Shown one piece after another: positions 7,340 to 15,078 of a DNA stretch of 33,165 nucleotides (the first letter of the stretch is position 1; each line of letters starts with the position of its first letter). The notes beneath the pieces are model-generated. The model was not told where the DNA came from. It was given only the letters and a program-made list of their open reading frames with translations, and did no database searches. The stretch is taken from positions 1 to 33,165 of the forward strand of contig JALEPU010000177.1 in assembly GCA_022766905.1 (NCBI GenBank), given 5' to 3'. This stretch comes from Lachnospiraceae bacterium (GTDB lineage Bacteria > Bacillota > Clostridia > Lachnospirales > Lachnospiraceae). Both the position numbers and the translations under genes were made by a program.

Positions 7340-8710
7340 CTATTTCAAGAAGACATCTTTTATTCCAATGGCAAAAATAATTAAAATAAGTACAGGAAGG
7401 ATGCAGGTCAGGTAAGGTCGTAGCCAGTCCGGCATTTTTACGCCTTTTCCTGAATTTGCTTCTTTTTTGAAATTATCCCATCCCCATCCATATCTGGTGA
7501 CACAGAATAACAGATAGACAAAAGAACCAAGAGGAAGCAGAAGGTTCGAAACCAGAAAGTCTTCCAGGTCCATAATATTCGTGCCGGCGCCAAGAGGCTG
7601 AATGCCGGAAAGGATGTTAAAGCCTAAAGCACATGGCAAGGATAATAAAATCATCAGAAGAATGTTTCCGATACACACCTTTGTCCGGCTTGCTCCAGTT
7701 AAATCCATGCAGCAGGAGATGATATTTTCAAATACGGCAAGGACGGTTGAAAATGCGGCAAAGGACATGAAGATGAAGAACAAACTGCCCCAAAGCCTTC
7801 CTAAAGGTACATGGTTAAAAATATTTGGAAGGGTTATAAAAATAAGACTTGGGCCGCTTCCGGCATCCACACCATAAGCAAAGCAGGCAGGGAAAATAAT
7901 CAGTCCCGCAACGATTGCCACAAAGGTATCCAATACAGCAACGTTGATGGCTTCTCCCATTAAAGATCTTTCTTTATCAATATAGCTCCCAAAAATCGCC
8001 ATGGCACCAATACCGAGACTTAAAGTAAAAAATGCCTGGTTCATCGCACCAACAATGGTCGCACCAATTCCAATTTCTTTCATTCGGGTAAAATCCGGTT
8101 TCAAATAGAAAACAAGTCCTTCACTTCCACCATCCATCAAAATACTGTTGACAGCCAGAAGAAGCATAATGAATAGCAAGGCAAGCATCATGACTTTTGT
8201 AATACGTTCCAGTCCTTTCTGGAGTCCAATGGAACAGACGCCAAAACCAACCACTACGACAAAAACCATCCATTTGATCATGGTAGAAGGCTGACCAAGC
8301 ATCTGGGTAAAGATGGTTCCCACTTCTTCCGGAGAAGCATTTTCAAAATGTCCGGTTGCGGTCAGGTAAAAATAATGAAGCATCCATCCTGCAACAGTGG
8401 TATAAAACATCATTAATAAGTAACATCCGGCAAGGCAGGCATATCCATGCAAATGCCATTTTTGCCCTGGTTTTTCCAGTACCTGATAAGCAGCGACCGG
8501 ACTTTTCTGGCTTGCCCGTCCTACAGAAAATTCCATGGTCATAATAGGAAGGCCTAAAATGACAAGGAAAAAGATGTAGAACAAAACGAATGCTCCGCCT
8601 CCATACTGACCAGCCATGTAAGGAAATTTCCATACATTTCCAATTCCGATGGCACAGCCTGCTGACAGGAGAATAAAGCCCAGTCGGGATCCGAGTTTCT
8701 CTCTTTCCAT
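7340..8710 (-). CDS. NSS (SLC6) family sodium-dependent transporter
   Basis: A 456-residue LeuT-fold sodium symporter. TM1 carries the family signature GCAIGIGNVWKFPYMAGQYGGG, followed by PIMTMEFSVGRAS. The remaining sequence has about ten more hydrophobic helices and a short charged C-terminus. Bacterial members carry amino acids (Leu, Tyr, Trp) or related amines; the substrate here is unknown. The frame opens six codons earlier at 8728, but the ATG at 8710 has an AAGGAG nine bases upstream and begins where homologs begin (MEREKLGSRLGF). It runs divergently from the MttB-family operon and has its own promoter, so a functional link is only possible. Confidence 0.9.
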   Translation of the reverse strand: MEREKLGSRLGFILLSAGCAIGIGNVWKFPYMAGQYGGGAFVLFYIFFLVILGLPIMTMEFSVGRASQKSPVAAYQVLEKPGQKWHLHGYACLAGCYLLMMFYTTVAGWMLHYFYLTATGHFENASPEEVGTIFTQMLGQPSTMIKWMVFVVVVGFGVCSIGLQKGLERITKVMMLALLFIMLLLAVNSILMDGGSEGLVFYLKPDFTRMKEIGIGATIVGAMNQAFFTLSLGIGAMAIFGSYIDKERSLMGEAINVAVLDTFVAIVAGLIIFPACFAYGVDAGSGPSLIFITLPNIFNHVPLGRLWGSLFFIFMSFAAFSTVLAVFENIISCCMDLTGASRTKVCIGNILLMILLSLPCALGFNILSGIQPLGAGTNIMDLEDFLVSNLLLPLGSFVYLLFCVTRYGWGWDNFKKEANSGKGVKMPDWLRPYLTCILPVLILIIFAIGIKDVFLK

Positions 8711-8783
8711 AGTTTGTTTCTCCTTCAATTTTCAAAATCGTTCATATTCGGGGCAAAATGTTGCCTCTGTATGACTCCCTATA

Positions 8784-8812
8784 ACTATACTGGATTTATA
8801 GGATGTATGCAA
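8784..8812 (-). promoter_or_regulatory. Sigma-A promoter for the NSS transporter gene
   Basis: On the minus strand TTGCAT (8812-8807) and TATAGT (8789-8784) are separated by exactly 17 bp. A small inverted repeat, GGCAA-AATG-TTGCC at 8752-8765, lies just downstream in the leader and could be an operator or leader hairpin. Confidence 0.65.
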
Positions 8813-8876
8813 GAAAGAAAGTAAAAAACCTCTTTTATTTTCCGAAAAAGTATGTTACGATATCAGACGAGTCAGA

Positions 8877-8910
8877 ACAGGTGACAAGACACCTGTAAAA
8901 GAACTTGACA
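8877..8910 (+). promoter_or_regulatory. Leader hairpin and TTGACA ahead of the MttB-family gene
   Basis: ACAGGTG-ACAAGA-CACCTGT (8877-8896) is a 7-bp perfect stem immediately upstream of TTGACA (8905-8910). The expected -10 position at 8928 (GCAGAT) is poor, so a promoter here is uncertain. If it were used, it would exclude the upstream ATG at 8925 as the start of the next gene. Confidence 0.35.
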
Positions 8911-8978
8911 ACAAGGATAATAAAATGGCAGATGACAGGTTTTTTAAGAAAATCATTTGCAGAAAAAAGAGGTTGATT

Positions 8979-10439
8979 ATGAGAGCAAGAATAAAATATG
9001 ACGTGATGAGTCAGGACGAATTGAATTATTTCAAAGGAAGAATCGAAGATTTGCTGGAACAGAGAGGAATCAAGATGAATCATCCTGCTTTGATGGAAGC
9101 ACTGGAAAAAGCCGGGTGTATCATAAAGAAAAAACAGGTTCTTTTTCCAAAAGAAGTGATACATAGGGCATTAGAGGCAGTACCCAAGAAATTCACTCTT
9201 TATTCTCCGTCCGGCGAATATGACATGGAATATCCTCATCCAAAGGGAGGATTTTATACCAGAACCTGTACAGGAGCACCTAATTATCGGACCGCAGATG
9301 GACAGGTTCATTATGCAAAATTATCTGAAGTAGAAGAATGGTATCAATTAACAAATGAGATGGAGCATGTGGATTTTGTGACACTCCCTTCTACATCAGG
9401 GGAAGAAGTTCCACCGGCAGCAGTGGATGTTTATACTTTGGAACAGGCTTTAAAATTATCCAAAAAACATATCTGGATTCAGCCTTATGGAACAGAGAAT
9501 GTAAAATATCTGATTGATATGTGTGCAGAGGCAGCAGGAGGCATAGAAGCATTACGAGAGAAGCCAATTTGCAGTTTCATTGCATGTAGTGTACCTGTTT
9601 TATCTTTAAAATACATGGATGCAGAGATTTTATATCAGTGTGCCATGGCAGGAATTCCGGTGCAGCCTTGTTCTCTTCCGACAGCAGGTGCCAATGCTCC
9701 GGTAACGGGACAGGGGGTATCTTTTGTAGCCTGTGCAGAAGTTCTTGCCATGATCGTGATTCTGGAACTGTTGTGTCCGGGACTTCCGGTTATTGCTACT
9801 CCCCTTTTATTCTCTCTGGATATGAAAACAACCTATACCCTTCAGTCCAGCCCTGAGATTACTACAGGAAGGCTCCTTTGTATGCAGCTTTTTGAACAGG
9901 GGTATGGGATACCGGCGCATTCTTATGGAACCGGAACAGACAGTCTGGTCATTGATGAACAAAATCTGGCAGAACGGGCAACGTTGATGCAAATGATGGC
10001 GATGTCTGATGCCAGTGTACTTGGCGGAGCCGGTCAGCTGGAAACAGCAAAAACCATAAGTCCTGTCCAGCTGATTATAGATAATGAATTGTTTGGCATT
10101 GCCAAAGAATTACGTTTTGGCCTGGAGATGAACGATGAGACCTTAGACTATGAAGAATTGCTGCAGGGAGAAGATGGAAGCGGCTTCCTTATGAGTATGC
10201 ATACGTTTACTCATTTTAAAGACATTTACCGGCCGGAATTGTTTAATCGGGACGGATATCAGGAGAATCTTCCAAATGGTACGAAGACTTTTCTGGAAAA
10301 AGCCATGGAACGGTATGAAGAGATCCGGAAAAAAACAATCGAAGTTCAATTATCAGAAGAAAAATTAGAAAAAATTCATCAGATTGTAGAAAATGCGACG
10401 TCCAATCTCCAGCCGGAAGTGAAAGGAAAAAGAAAATGA
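8979..10439 (+). CDS. MttB-family (non-pyrrolysine) quaternary-amine:corrinoid methyltransferase
   Basis: About 486 residues matching the trimethylamine methyltransferase MttB superfamily: an N-terminal helix block (FKGRIEDLLEQRGIKM), VPKKFTLYSPSGEYDM, GGFYTRTCTGAPNYRTADG, and a TIM-barrel-like region with SFIACSVPVLSLKYMDAEI, PCSLPTAGANAPVT and VLGGAGQLETAK. The frame contains no in-frame TAG, so it belongs to the pyrrolysine-free branch. Characterised members of that branch demethylate glycine betaine, proline betaine, carnitine or gamma-butyrobetaine and pass the methyl to a corrinoid protein. The frame also has an ATG at 8925. I prefer 8979 because AGAGG lies six bases upstream and the family-like sequence starts there. 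No corrinoid protein gene is adjacent. It overlaps the next gene by four bases. Confidence 0.85.
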   Translation: MRARIKYDVMSQDELNYFKGRIEDLLEQRGIKMNHPALMEALEKAGCIIKKKQVLFPKEVIHRALEAVPKKFTLYSPSGEYDMEYPHPKGGFYTRTCTGAPNYRTADGQVHYAKLSEVEEWYQLTNEMEHVDFVTLPSTSGEEVPPAAVDVYTLEQALKLSKKHIWIQPYGTENVKYLIDMCAEAAGGIEALREKPICSFIACSVPVLSLKYMDAEILYQCAMAGIPVQPCSLPTAGANAPVTGQGVSFVACAEVLAMIVILELLCPGLPVIATPLLFSLDMKTTYTLQSSPEITTGRLLCMQLFEQGYGIPAHSYGTGTDSLVIDEQNLAERATLMQMMAMSDASVLGGAGQLETAKTISPVQLIIDNELFGIAKELRFGLEMNDETLDYEELLQGEDGSGFLMSMHTFTHFKDIYRPELFNRDGYQENLPNGTKTFLEKAMERYEEIRKKTIEVQLSEEKLEKIHQIVENATSNLQPEVKGKRK

Positions 10440-10648
10440 AAAAACGAAAAAAAGCAGAAAAAGCTTGGCTGATATCAGTCATTGTCTGGTTTGTATTGTA
10501 TAACCTTCCTTTTGTTCCTGCATATGGGAACGCGAAAGCTGCCATTTTACATGGAATTATAACCCTGGTGCCCTTGTGGCTCAGTGTGTATATTGGTTTT
10601 TTCAAAATCTGTAAGATTTTAAAACTCAGGGAGGACAAATCATGTTAA
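10436..10648 (+). CDS. Small two-helix membrane protein paired with a sodium:solute symporter
   Basis: A 70-residue protein with a basic N-terminus (MKKRKKAEK) and two hydrophobic helices (about 10-28 and 38-60). Its ATG overlaps the MttB stop (ATGA) and its end overlaps the symporter start by seven bases, so translation is probably coupled. Size, position and topology resemble small partners of SSS symporters (the YhdT beside PanF or DUF3311 type), where the small protein is thought to assist the transporter. I assign the role from context; the sequence alone does not prove it. Confidence 0.7.
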   Translation: MKKRKKAEKAWLISVIVWFVLYNLPFVPAYGNAKAAILHGIITLVPLWLSVYIGFFKICKILKLREDKSC

Positions 10649-12171
10649 ATGCAAAAACAATGTGGATTGCCTTTGGAGCCTATCTTGTGTTTCTGGTAGT
10701 TATTGCGTTGATAGAAAATTACAGAGAAAAACAAAAGAGTGCCAGGGGATTTGCCACTGCAGGAGGCTCTATCAAATGGCCAATCCTTGTTATGACCTAT
10801 CTGGCATCACTGATGAGTACCTGGGTGTTTTTTGCAGCACCGGGAGCTTATTACCGGGGAGGCTTAGCCTACTGGATGTCAGAACTTTCCTATATTTGTC
10901 TGTTTCCTGTCATTGTTCATTTTGTAATGAATAAGGTGTGGGTAACCAATAGTAAAAGACACTATATTACACCGGCAGATTTTTATTATGACCGGTTTAA
11001 AAGTCCGGTTCTACGAGTTATTCTGGCACTGATTTTTGTCAGCGCATCCTTTCCTTATGTGACATCAGTGCTGATTGCCATAGCCAAAGCAGCAGAAATC
11101 GCAACAGGCGGTGCTATGAAGTATGAAGCGGTCGTAGTGATTTTTGGCATTGTCATTATGTGTTATGTGTTGATCGGAGGCATGAAATCCATTGCCCTTA
11201 CGGATACCATTCAGGGACTTGTCTATATTGCCCTTCTCTGGGTGATTGTAATTGCCTGTCTTATGGTTGGTTTTGACGGCTCTTTATCAGAGGCAGTGAA
11301 ATCAATCTGGAATGAGACAAACAGCTGGTTTTCCTATCCGGGTCCGGATGGCTGGGTTCCGTACAGCGCCCGGTTTGGCTATCCATTTTCCTGTGCCATT
11401 GGATGGACGGTTATGCTGCCCCACGTCTTTGTCCGTTCCGGCTATTCCGGATCAGATTTACATACTCAGAGAAAACTGATGGGACTTACTCCTGTGTTAC
11501 AGGCCTTTGTATGGACAGGCACGATGTTAATCGGACTGGTCGCCATTGCACTTTTGCCCGGCCTTGGGACAGAAGAAACCGAATATATTATTCCATATCT
11601 GATTCAGAATGTGATTCAAAATGTCCATCCCGGACTTGCAGTCGGACTTATGATTTGTTTCTTTATCGGTTCTGTTTCCGTTGGGATTTCAACAGCAGAT
11701 TCTTTTTTGCTGGTATCCGGTTCCATCTTAGCGGAAGACATTATCCATCATACGTTCCGGATTCATCTTTCTGAAAAAGCGAAACTCAGGGTGATTCGTC
11801 TTGTGATTGCTGTTATTGGAATTGCCAGTGTGCTATTTGCATTGAATCCACCAGACTTATTATTTACTTTAATTATGTTTTCCATCTCCATTGTCATGCC
11901 CCTGTTCCCGATTCTTGTAATCGGAATATACTGGAAGAAAGCCACCAAACAGGCGGCGATAGTTTCTTCCCTTCTTGGAACCGGAGTGGTTCTGATGACC
12001 TATTTTGTCTGGGATTTAGGAGGAACCTGGTATGGAGCCTTTGGCCTTCTGGCATCTGCCATATCCATGGTTGTGGTAAGTCTTGTAACCCATCAGGATG
12101 AAGAAGATTCCAGGGAATTTTATGAAGCCCTGGAAGCCGGAGAAGCGGAATATTATGTGGTTGAGGAATAA
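10642..12171 (+). CDS. SSS family sodium:solute symporter
   Basis: A 509-residue membrane protein of the SLC5-like sodium:solute symporter family, with about 13 hydrophobic helices and the signature region GGMKSIALTDTIQGLVYI near residue 182. Other typical blocks are AYYRGGLAYWMSELSYIC and SVSVGISTADSFLLVSGSILAEDI (the sodium-site helix with ISTADS). GGAGG precedes the ATG. Because it is translationally coupled behind an MttB-family methyltransferase, I infer that it imports that enzyme's methylated-amine substrate. Most betaine importers described beside MttB genes are BCCT or ABC types, so an SSS partner is less usual. The C-terminus is acidic. Confidence 0.9.
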   Translation: MLNAKTMWIAFGAYLVFLVVIALIENYREKQKSARGFATAGGSIKWPILVMTYLASLMSTWVFFAAPGAYYRGGLAYWMSELSYICLFPVIVHFVMNKVWVTNSKRHYITPADFYYDRFKSPVLRVILALIFVSASFPYVTSVLIAIAKAAEIATGGAMKYEAVVVIFGIVIMCYVLIGGMKSIALTDTIQGLVYIALLWVIVIACLMVGFDGSLSEAVKSIWNETNSWFSYPGPDGWVPYSARFGYPFSCAIGWTVMLPHVFVRSGYSGSDLHTQRKLMGLTPVLQAFVWTGTMLIGLVAIALLPGLGTEETEYIIPYLIQNVIQNVHPGLAVGLMICFFIGSVSVGISTADSFLLVSGSILAEDIIHHTFRIHLSEKAKLRVIRLVIAVIGIASVLFALNPPDLLFTLIMFSISIVMPLFPILVIGIYWKKATKQAAIVSSLLGTGVVLMTYFVWDLGGTWYGAFGLLASAISMVVVSLVTHQDEEDSREFYEALEAGEAEYYVVEE

Positions 12172-12193
12172 AAAATATTTGACATGAATGGAA

Positions 12194-12230
12194 ATAGACC
12201 AGGGCGAATTAGCTTCTGGTCTATATTTGC
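12194..12230 (+). terminator. Probable terminator after the MttB/symporter operon
   Basis: ATAGACCAG (12194-12202) pairs perfectly with CTGGTCTAT (12216-12224) around a 13-nt loop, followed by ATTTGCACTCTT. The T tract is interrupted, so strength is uncertain. Confidence 0.5.
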
Positions 12231-12254
12231 ACTCTTGCTTAAAATATCCTCCAC

Positions 12255-12283
12255 TTGTCAAAAGAAAAAAAGTAGGCTAAACT
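12255..12283 (+). promoter_or_regulatory. Sigma-A promoter for the DUF6472-nudC-mutY run
   Basis: TTGTCA (12255-12260) and TAAACT (12278-12283) are separated by 17 bp, about 70 bp before the DUF6472 start. This is the only good promoter I see before the closely spaced genes running to tcdA. Confidence 0.6.
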
Positions 12284-12354
12284 AAAATCCAGATATGAAT
12301 GAACAACCTGGGAAAATCATTTCCCGGACAAAATATACAAAAGGGAGTATCACG

Positions 12355-12537
12355 ATGGCGGGAAAAGCAAATTGCGAATATTGTACCAACTATGTATATG
12401 ACGAAGATTACGAGTGCTATGTCTGTGATAAAAATCTGGATGAGGATGAAATGTATCGGTTTCTGACAGGAACCTTTGACAGCTGTCCTTATTTCCAGTT
12501 TTATGATGAATATAAGATTGTCAGAAAGCAGATGTAA
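12355..12537 (+). CDS. DUF6472-type small Cys-rich acidic protein
   Basis: A 60-residue protein starting MAGKANCEYC, with a GGGAG ribosome site. It contains CEYC, CYVC and a single Cys in SCPYFQFYDEYK, a layout suggesting a small metal (zinc or iron-sulfur) knuckle. The ending DEYKIVRKQM is a conserved tail I associate with DUF6472 proteins of Lachnospiraceae. Function is unknown. It is the first gene of a run with nudC (24-bp gap), and an upstream in-frame ATG at 12295 is disfavoured because it lacks a ribosome site and family similarity. Confidence 0.8.
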   Translation: MAGKANCEYCTNYVYDEDYECYVCDKNLDEDEMYRFLTGTFDSCPYFQFYDEYKIVRKQM

Positions 12538-12561
12538 AAGAAAAAACAGTGGAGGACAAAA

Positions 12562-13416
12562 ATGATACAGGATATTGAGCCCCATATCTATCATGTAGAG
12601 TATGAGGAAAAATCAGCAGACCGGACAGATCATGTCCTGGTCTATAAAGGTAATAAGGTTTTGGTGAAAACAGAAGATGGCATCCTTTTTCCGGAGGCAA
12701 AAGATTTGACGGAGGATTGGCAGGAGATGAGAAAACGATGCCAGTATCTGTTCCGGATTGATACACAGAACTTTTTTCTGTTGGAAGAAGGAACTTACCG
12801 GATTCCGGAAGGTTATGAATTTGTGGAAGCCAGGGAGTTAGAACCTTGTGATACGATGGACAAGGTTTTTGCAGGTGCTTTGGGAGCCCAGTTGAACCGG
12901 TGGTATCAGTCTCAGAAATTCTGTAGTAAATGTAAAACTCCCCTTGTGAAAAATCATATGGAAAGAGCTTTGGAATGTCCCAACTGCGGACAGATTATTT
13001 ATCCGACGATTTCTCCTTCTGTGATTGTAGCCGTAACAGACAGGGACAGGATTTTAATGACCCGTTATGCAGGAAGACCTTATAAAAGATATGCACTGGT
13101 TGCCGGCTATGTGGAAGCCGGGGAGAGCTTCGAGGAGACAGTCAGGCGGGAAGTGCTGGAAGAAGTAGGACTTAAAGTGAAAAATATCCGTTATTATAAG
13201 AGCCAGCCATGGCCTTTCAGCTCGACGATTCTGGCAGGATTTTACTGTGATTTGGATGGATCTGACCGGATTCATCTACAGGAAAGTGAGCTTTCAGAAG
13301 GGACCTGGTTTTGCAGAGAGGAGATTCCGGAAACTACTTCCAAATTAAGTCTGACCAATGAAATGATTGAAACATTTCGGGCGGGAAAAGAGCCGAAAGG
13401 ACAAAAGAATGAGTAA
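12562..13416 (+). CDS. nudC: NAD+/NADH diphosphatase (NudC-type Nudix hydrolase)
   Basis: 284 residues. A central zinc ribbon (Cys121, Cys124, Cys139, Cys142) precedes a perfect Nudix box from Gly182 to Leu204 (G-x5-E-x7-REVLEEVGL). This is followed by SQPWPFSST, the NudC-specific array downstream of the box. The enzyme hydrolyses NAD(H) to NMN(H) and AMP and in characterised bacteria also removes NAD caps from RNA. The N-terminal domain (1-115) is the divergent NudC cap. GTGGAGG lies upstream of the ATG. Its stop overlaps the next start by eight bases. Confidence 0.94.
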   Translation: MIQDIEPHIYHVEYEEKSADRTDHVLVYKGNKVLVKTEDGILFPEAKDLTEDWQEMRKRCQYLFRIDTQNFFLLEEGTYRIPEGYEFVEARELEPCDTMDKVFAGALGAQLNRWYQSQKFCSKCKTPLVKNHMERALECPNCGQIIYPTISPSVIVAVTDRDRILMTRYAGRPYKRYALVAGYVEAGESFEETVRREVLEEVGLKVKNIRYYKSQPWPFSSTILAGFYCDLDGSDRIHLQESELSEGTWFCREEIPETTSKLSLTNEMIETFRAGKEPKGQKNE

Positions 13417-13918
13417 AAAAGAGATGAAGCAGGAGAAACAGACTGCTTTTCATAATATTGAACCGGTCTATGATGAAAATTCCAGGATTTTAATTCTGGG
13501 AAGTTTCCCTTCGGTAAAATCCAGAGAAGGACAGTTTTTTTATCATCATCCTCAGAACAGATTCTGGAAGATTCTATCTGCCCTTACGGGAGATGAATTT
13601 TTAACGGATATAGAAGGAAAACGAGAATTACTATTAAAAAACCGGATTGCCGTATGGGATGTGATCGGAAGCTGTAAAATTCATGGTTCCAGTGATAGTT
13701 CCATTGAGGATGTGGTTCCAAACGATATCAATCGGATTTTAGAGACGGCACCTATTGAACATATTTTTACCAATGGCGGGAAATCCTATGAGATGTACCG
13801 CCGGTATCTGTTGCCGCTGACAAAAAAAGAGGCGGTGAAACTGCCGTCCAGCAGTCCGGCCAATGCGTCCTGGAGTCTTGAGCGGCTGATTGAAGCCTGG
13901 AAAATCATATTGGAATGA
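13409..13918 (+). CDS. DNA-deoxyinosine (hypoxanthine) glycosylase-like protein, UDG superfamily
   Basis: 169 residues of the uracil-DNA-glycosylase fold: RILILGSFPSVKSREGQFFYHHPQNRFWKIL (motif region near 25-55), IAVWDVIGSCKIHGSSDSSI and the C-terminal LPSSSPANASWSLERLIEAW (the SPAN-type motif). This matches the family annotated as DNA-deoxyinosine glycosylase, which excises deaminated adenine. Start chosen at the ATG at 13409 with AAAGGA seven bases upstream; the frame opens 14 codons earlier inside nudC. The eight-base overlap with nudC implies coupling. It sits directly before mutY, another base-excision glycosylase. Confidence 0.86.
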   Translation: MSKKEMKQEKQTAFHNIEPVYDENSRILILGSFPSVKSREGQFFYHHPQNRFWKILSALTGDEFLTDIEGKRELLLKNRIAVWDVIGSCKIHGSSDSSIEDVVPNDINRILETAPIEHIFTNGGKSYEMYRRYLLPLTKKEAVKLPSSSPANASWSLERLIEAWKIILE

Positions 13919-13954
13919 GATGACAAAGATGAGAAAGAAAATCAGGTGGCTGAT

Positions 13955-15022
13955 ATGGAACATTTAGAGAAAAAAATCGTGCCGGCGTTGCTTCGCTGGT
14001 ATGACTATAATGCCAGAATTCTGCCCTGGAGAAGTGAACCGACTCCATACCGGGTCTGGATTTCAGAAAACATGCTGCAGCAGACCCGGGTGGAAGCAGT
14101 AAAACCATATTATGATCGTTTTATGGAGACGCTTCCCAATGTAAAAGCTTTGGCAGAAGTGGAAGATGACAAACTGATGAAACTCTGGGAAGGTCTGGGC
14201 TATTATAATCGGGCACGAAATCTGAAAGCAGCAGCGCAGACAATTATGGATCAATTTGGAGGAGAACTTCCGGCGGATTATGATGCCTTACTTACCTTGA
14301 AAGGAATCGGGGAATATACAGCAGGTGCCATTGGCTCCATTGCATATCAATTGCCGGTTCCGGCAGTAGACGGCAATGTAATGCGGGTCGTTGCAAGACT
14401 TCTGGCCAATGGAGACGATGTGTTAAAGCCGGCTACAAAACGATGGATGACAAAGGAACTATTGGATATTCTGCCAAAAGACCGGCCGGGAGACTTTAAT
14501 CAGGCTTTGATGGAATTAGGAGCGACCGTATGTCTTCCCAATGGAGCACCACTTTGTGGCAACTGTCCCTGGGATACGGTATGCAAAGCGCACAAACAGG
14601 GAAATGAACTGGATTACCCATTCAAGCAGCCGAAAAAACCAAGAAAAATCGAGCAGAAAAAAGTCTATCTTCTCGAATATGAAGGGAAATATGCCTTAAG
14701 AAAACGACCGTCCAAAGGACTTCTGGCAGGACTTTGGGAATTCCCGAATATGAGCTGCGGGGAAAAGGTAGAAAAAAGAGATGAATTTCTTTTGAAGTGG
14801 CAGGAACTTTCGGATGAAGCGGATGAAATGGAAAAACTGGGAAAAGGAAAGCATATTTTCAGCCATATCGAGTGGCACATGACCGGATACCATGTACTTT
14901 TAAAAGCAAAACCGGAAGAAAAAAATCTGGTCTGGGTATCGAAAGAAGAGATGAAAGAAGAGTATGCCGTCCCTGCCGCCTTTGAGTTTATGAAAGATTT
15001 TATTCTGGCAGAGGAAGAGTAG
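13955..15022 (+). CDS. mutY: A/G-specific adenine DNA glycosylase MutY
   Basis: 355 residues from ATG 13955, which has AGGTGG five bases upstream; a GTG three codons earlier is the alternative. Catalytic Glu38 lies in WISENMLQQTRVEAV, the helix-hairpin-helix is LKGIGEYTAGAI (about 115-126), and catalytic Asp139 sits in VPAVDGNVMRV. The iron-sulfur loop has Cys193, Cys201, Cys204 and Cys210 (C-x7-C-x2-C-x5-C, one residue longer in the first gap than in Escherichia coli). The C-terminal third is the Nudix-like domain that recognises 8-oxoG. It removes adenine mispaired with 8-oxoguanine. It is preceded by the deoxyinosine glycosylase and followed 56 bp later by an MBL-fold gene. Confidence 0.95.
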   Translation: MEHLEKKIVPALLRWYDYNARILPWRSEPTPYRVWISENMLQQTRVEAVKPYYDRFMETLPNVKALAEVEDDKLMKLWEGLGYYNRARNLKAAAQTIMDQFGGELPADYDALLTLKGIGEYTAGAIGSIAYQLPVPAVDGNVMRVVARLLANGDDVLKPATKRWMTKELLDILPKDRPGDFNQALMELGATVCLPNGAPLCGNCPWDTVCKAHKQGNELDYPFKQPKKPRKIEQKKVYLLEYEGKYALRKRPSKGLLAGLWEFPNMSCGEKVEKRDEFLLKWQELSDEADEMEKLGKGKHIFSHIEWHMTGYHVLLKAKPEEKNLVWVSKEEMKEEYAVPAAFEFMKDFILAEEE

Positions 15023-15027
15023 AAAGA

Positions 15028-15049
15028 AAAACCAGATCTGGTTTTATTT
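15028..15049 (+). terminator. Self-complementary AT-flanked hairpin after mutY
   Basis: AAAACCAGATCTGGTTTT (15028-15045) is perfectly self-complementary and followed by ATTTATAAAAAA. It may attenuate transcription between mutY and the MBL gene; as a terminator it is weak because the loop must use part of the palindrome. Confidence 0.4.
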
Positions 15050-15078
15050 ATAAAAAAGAGAAAGGAGTTTATATAAAG

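Noticed and set aside
8979-10439. Pyrrolysine-containing trimethylamine methyltransferase
   Set aside because: The frame contains no in-frame TAG and is continuous from start to stop, so it belongs to the non-pyrrolysine branch.
13946-13954. GTG at 13946 as the start of mutY
   Set aside because: No good ribosome site precedes it, whereas AGGTGG lies five bases before ATG 13955; it remains possible.
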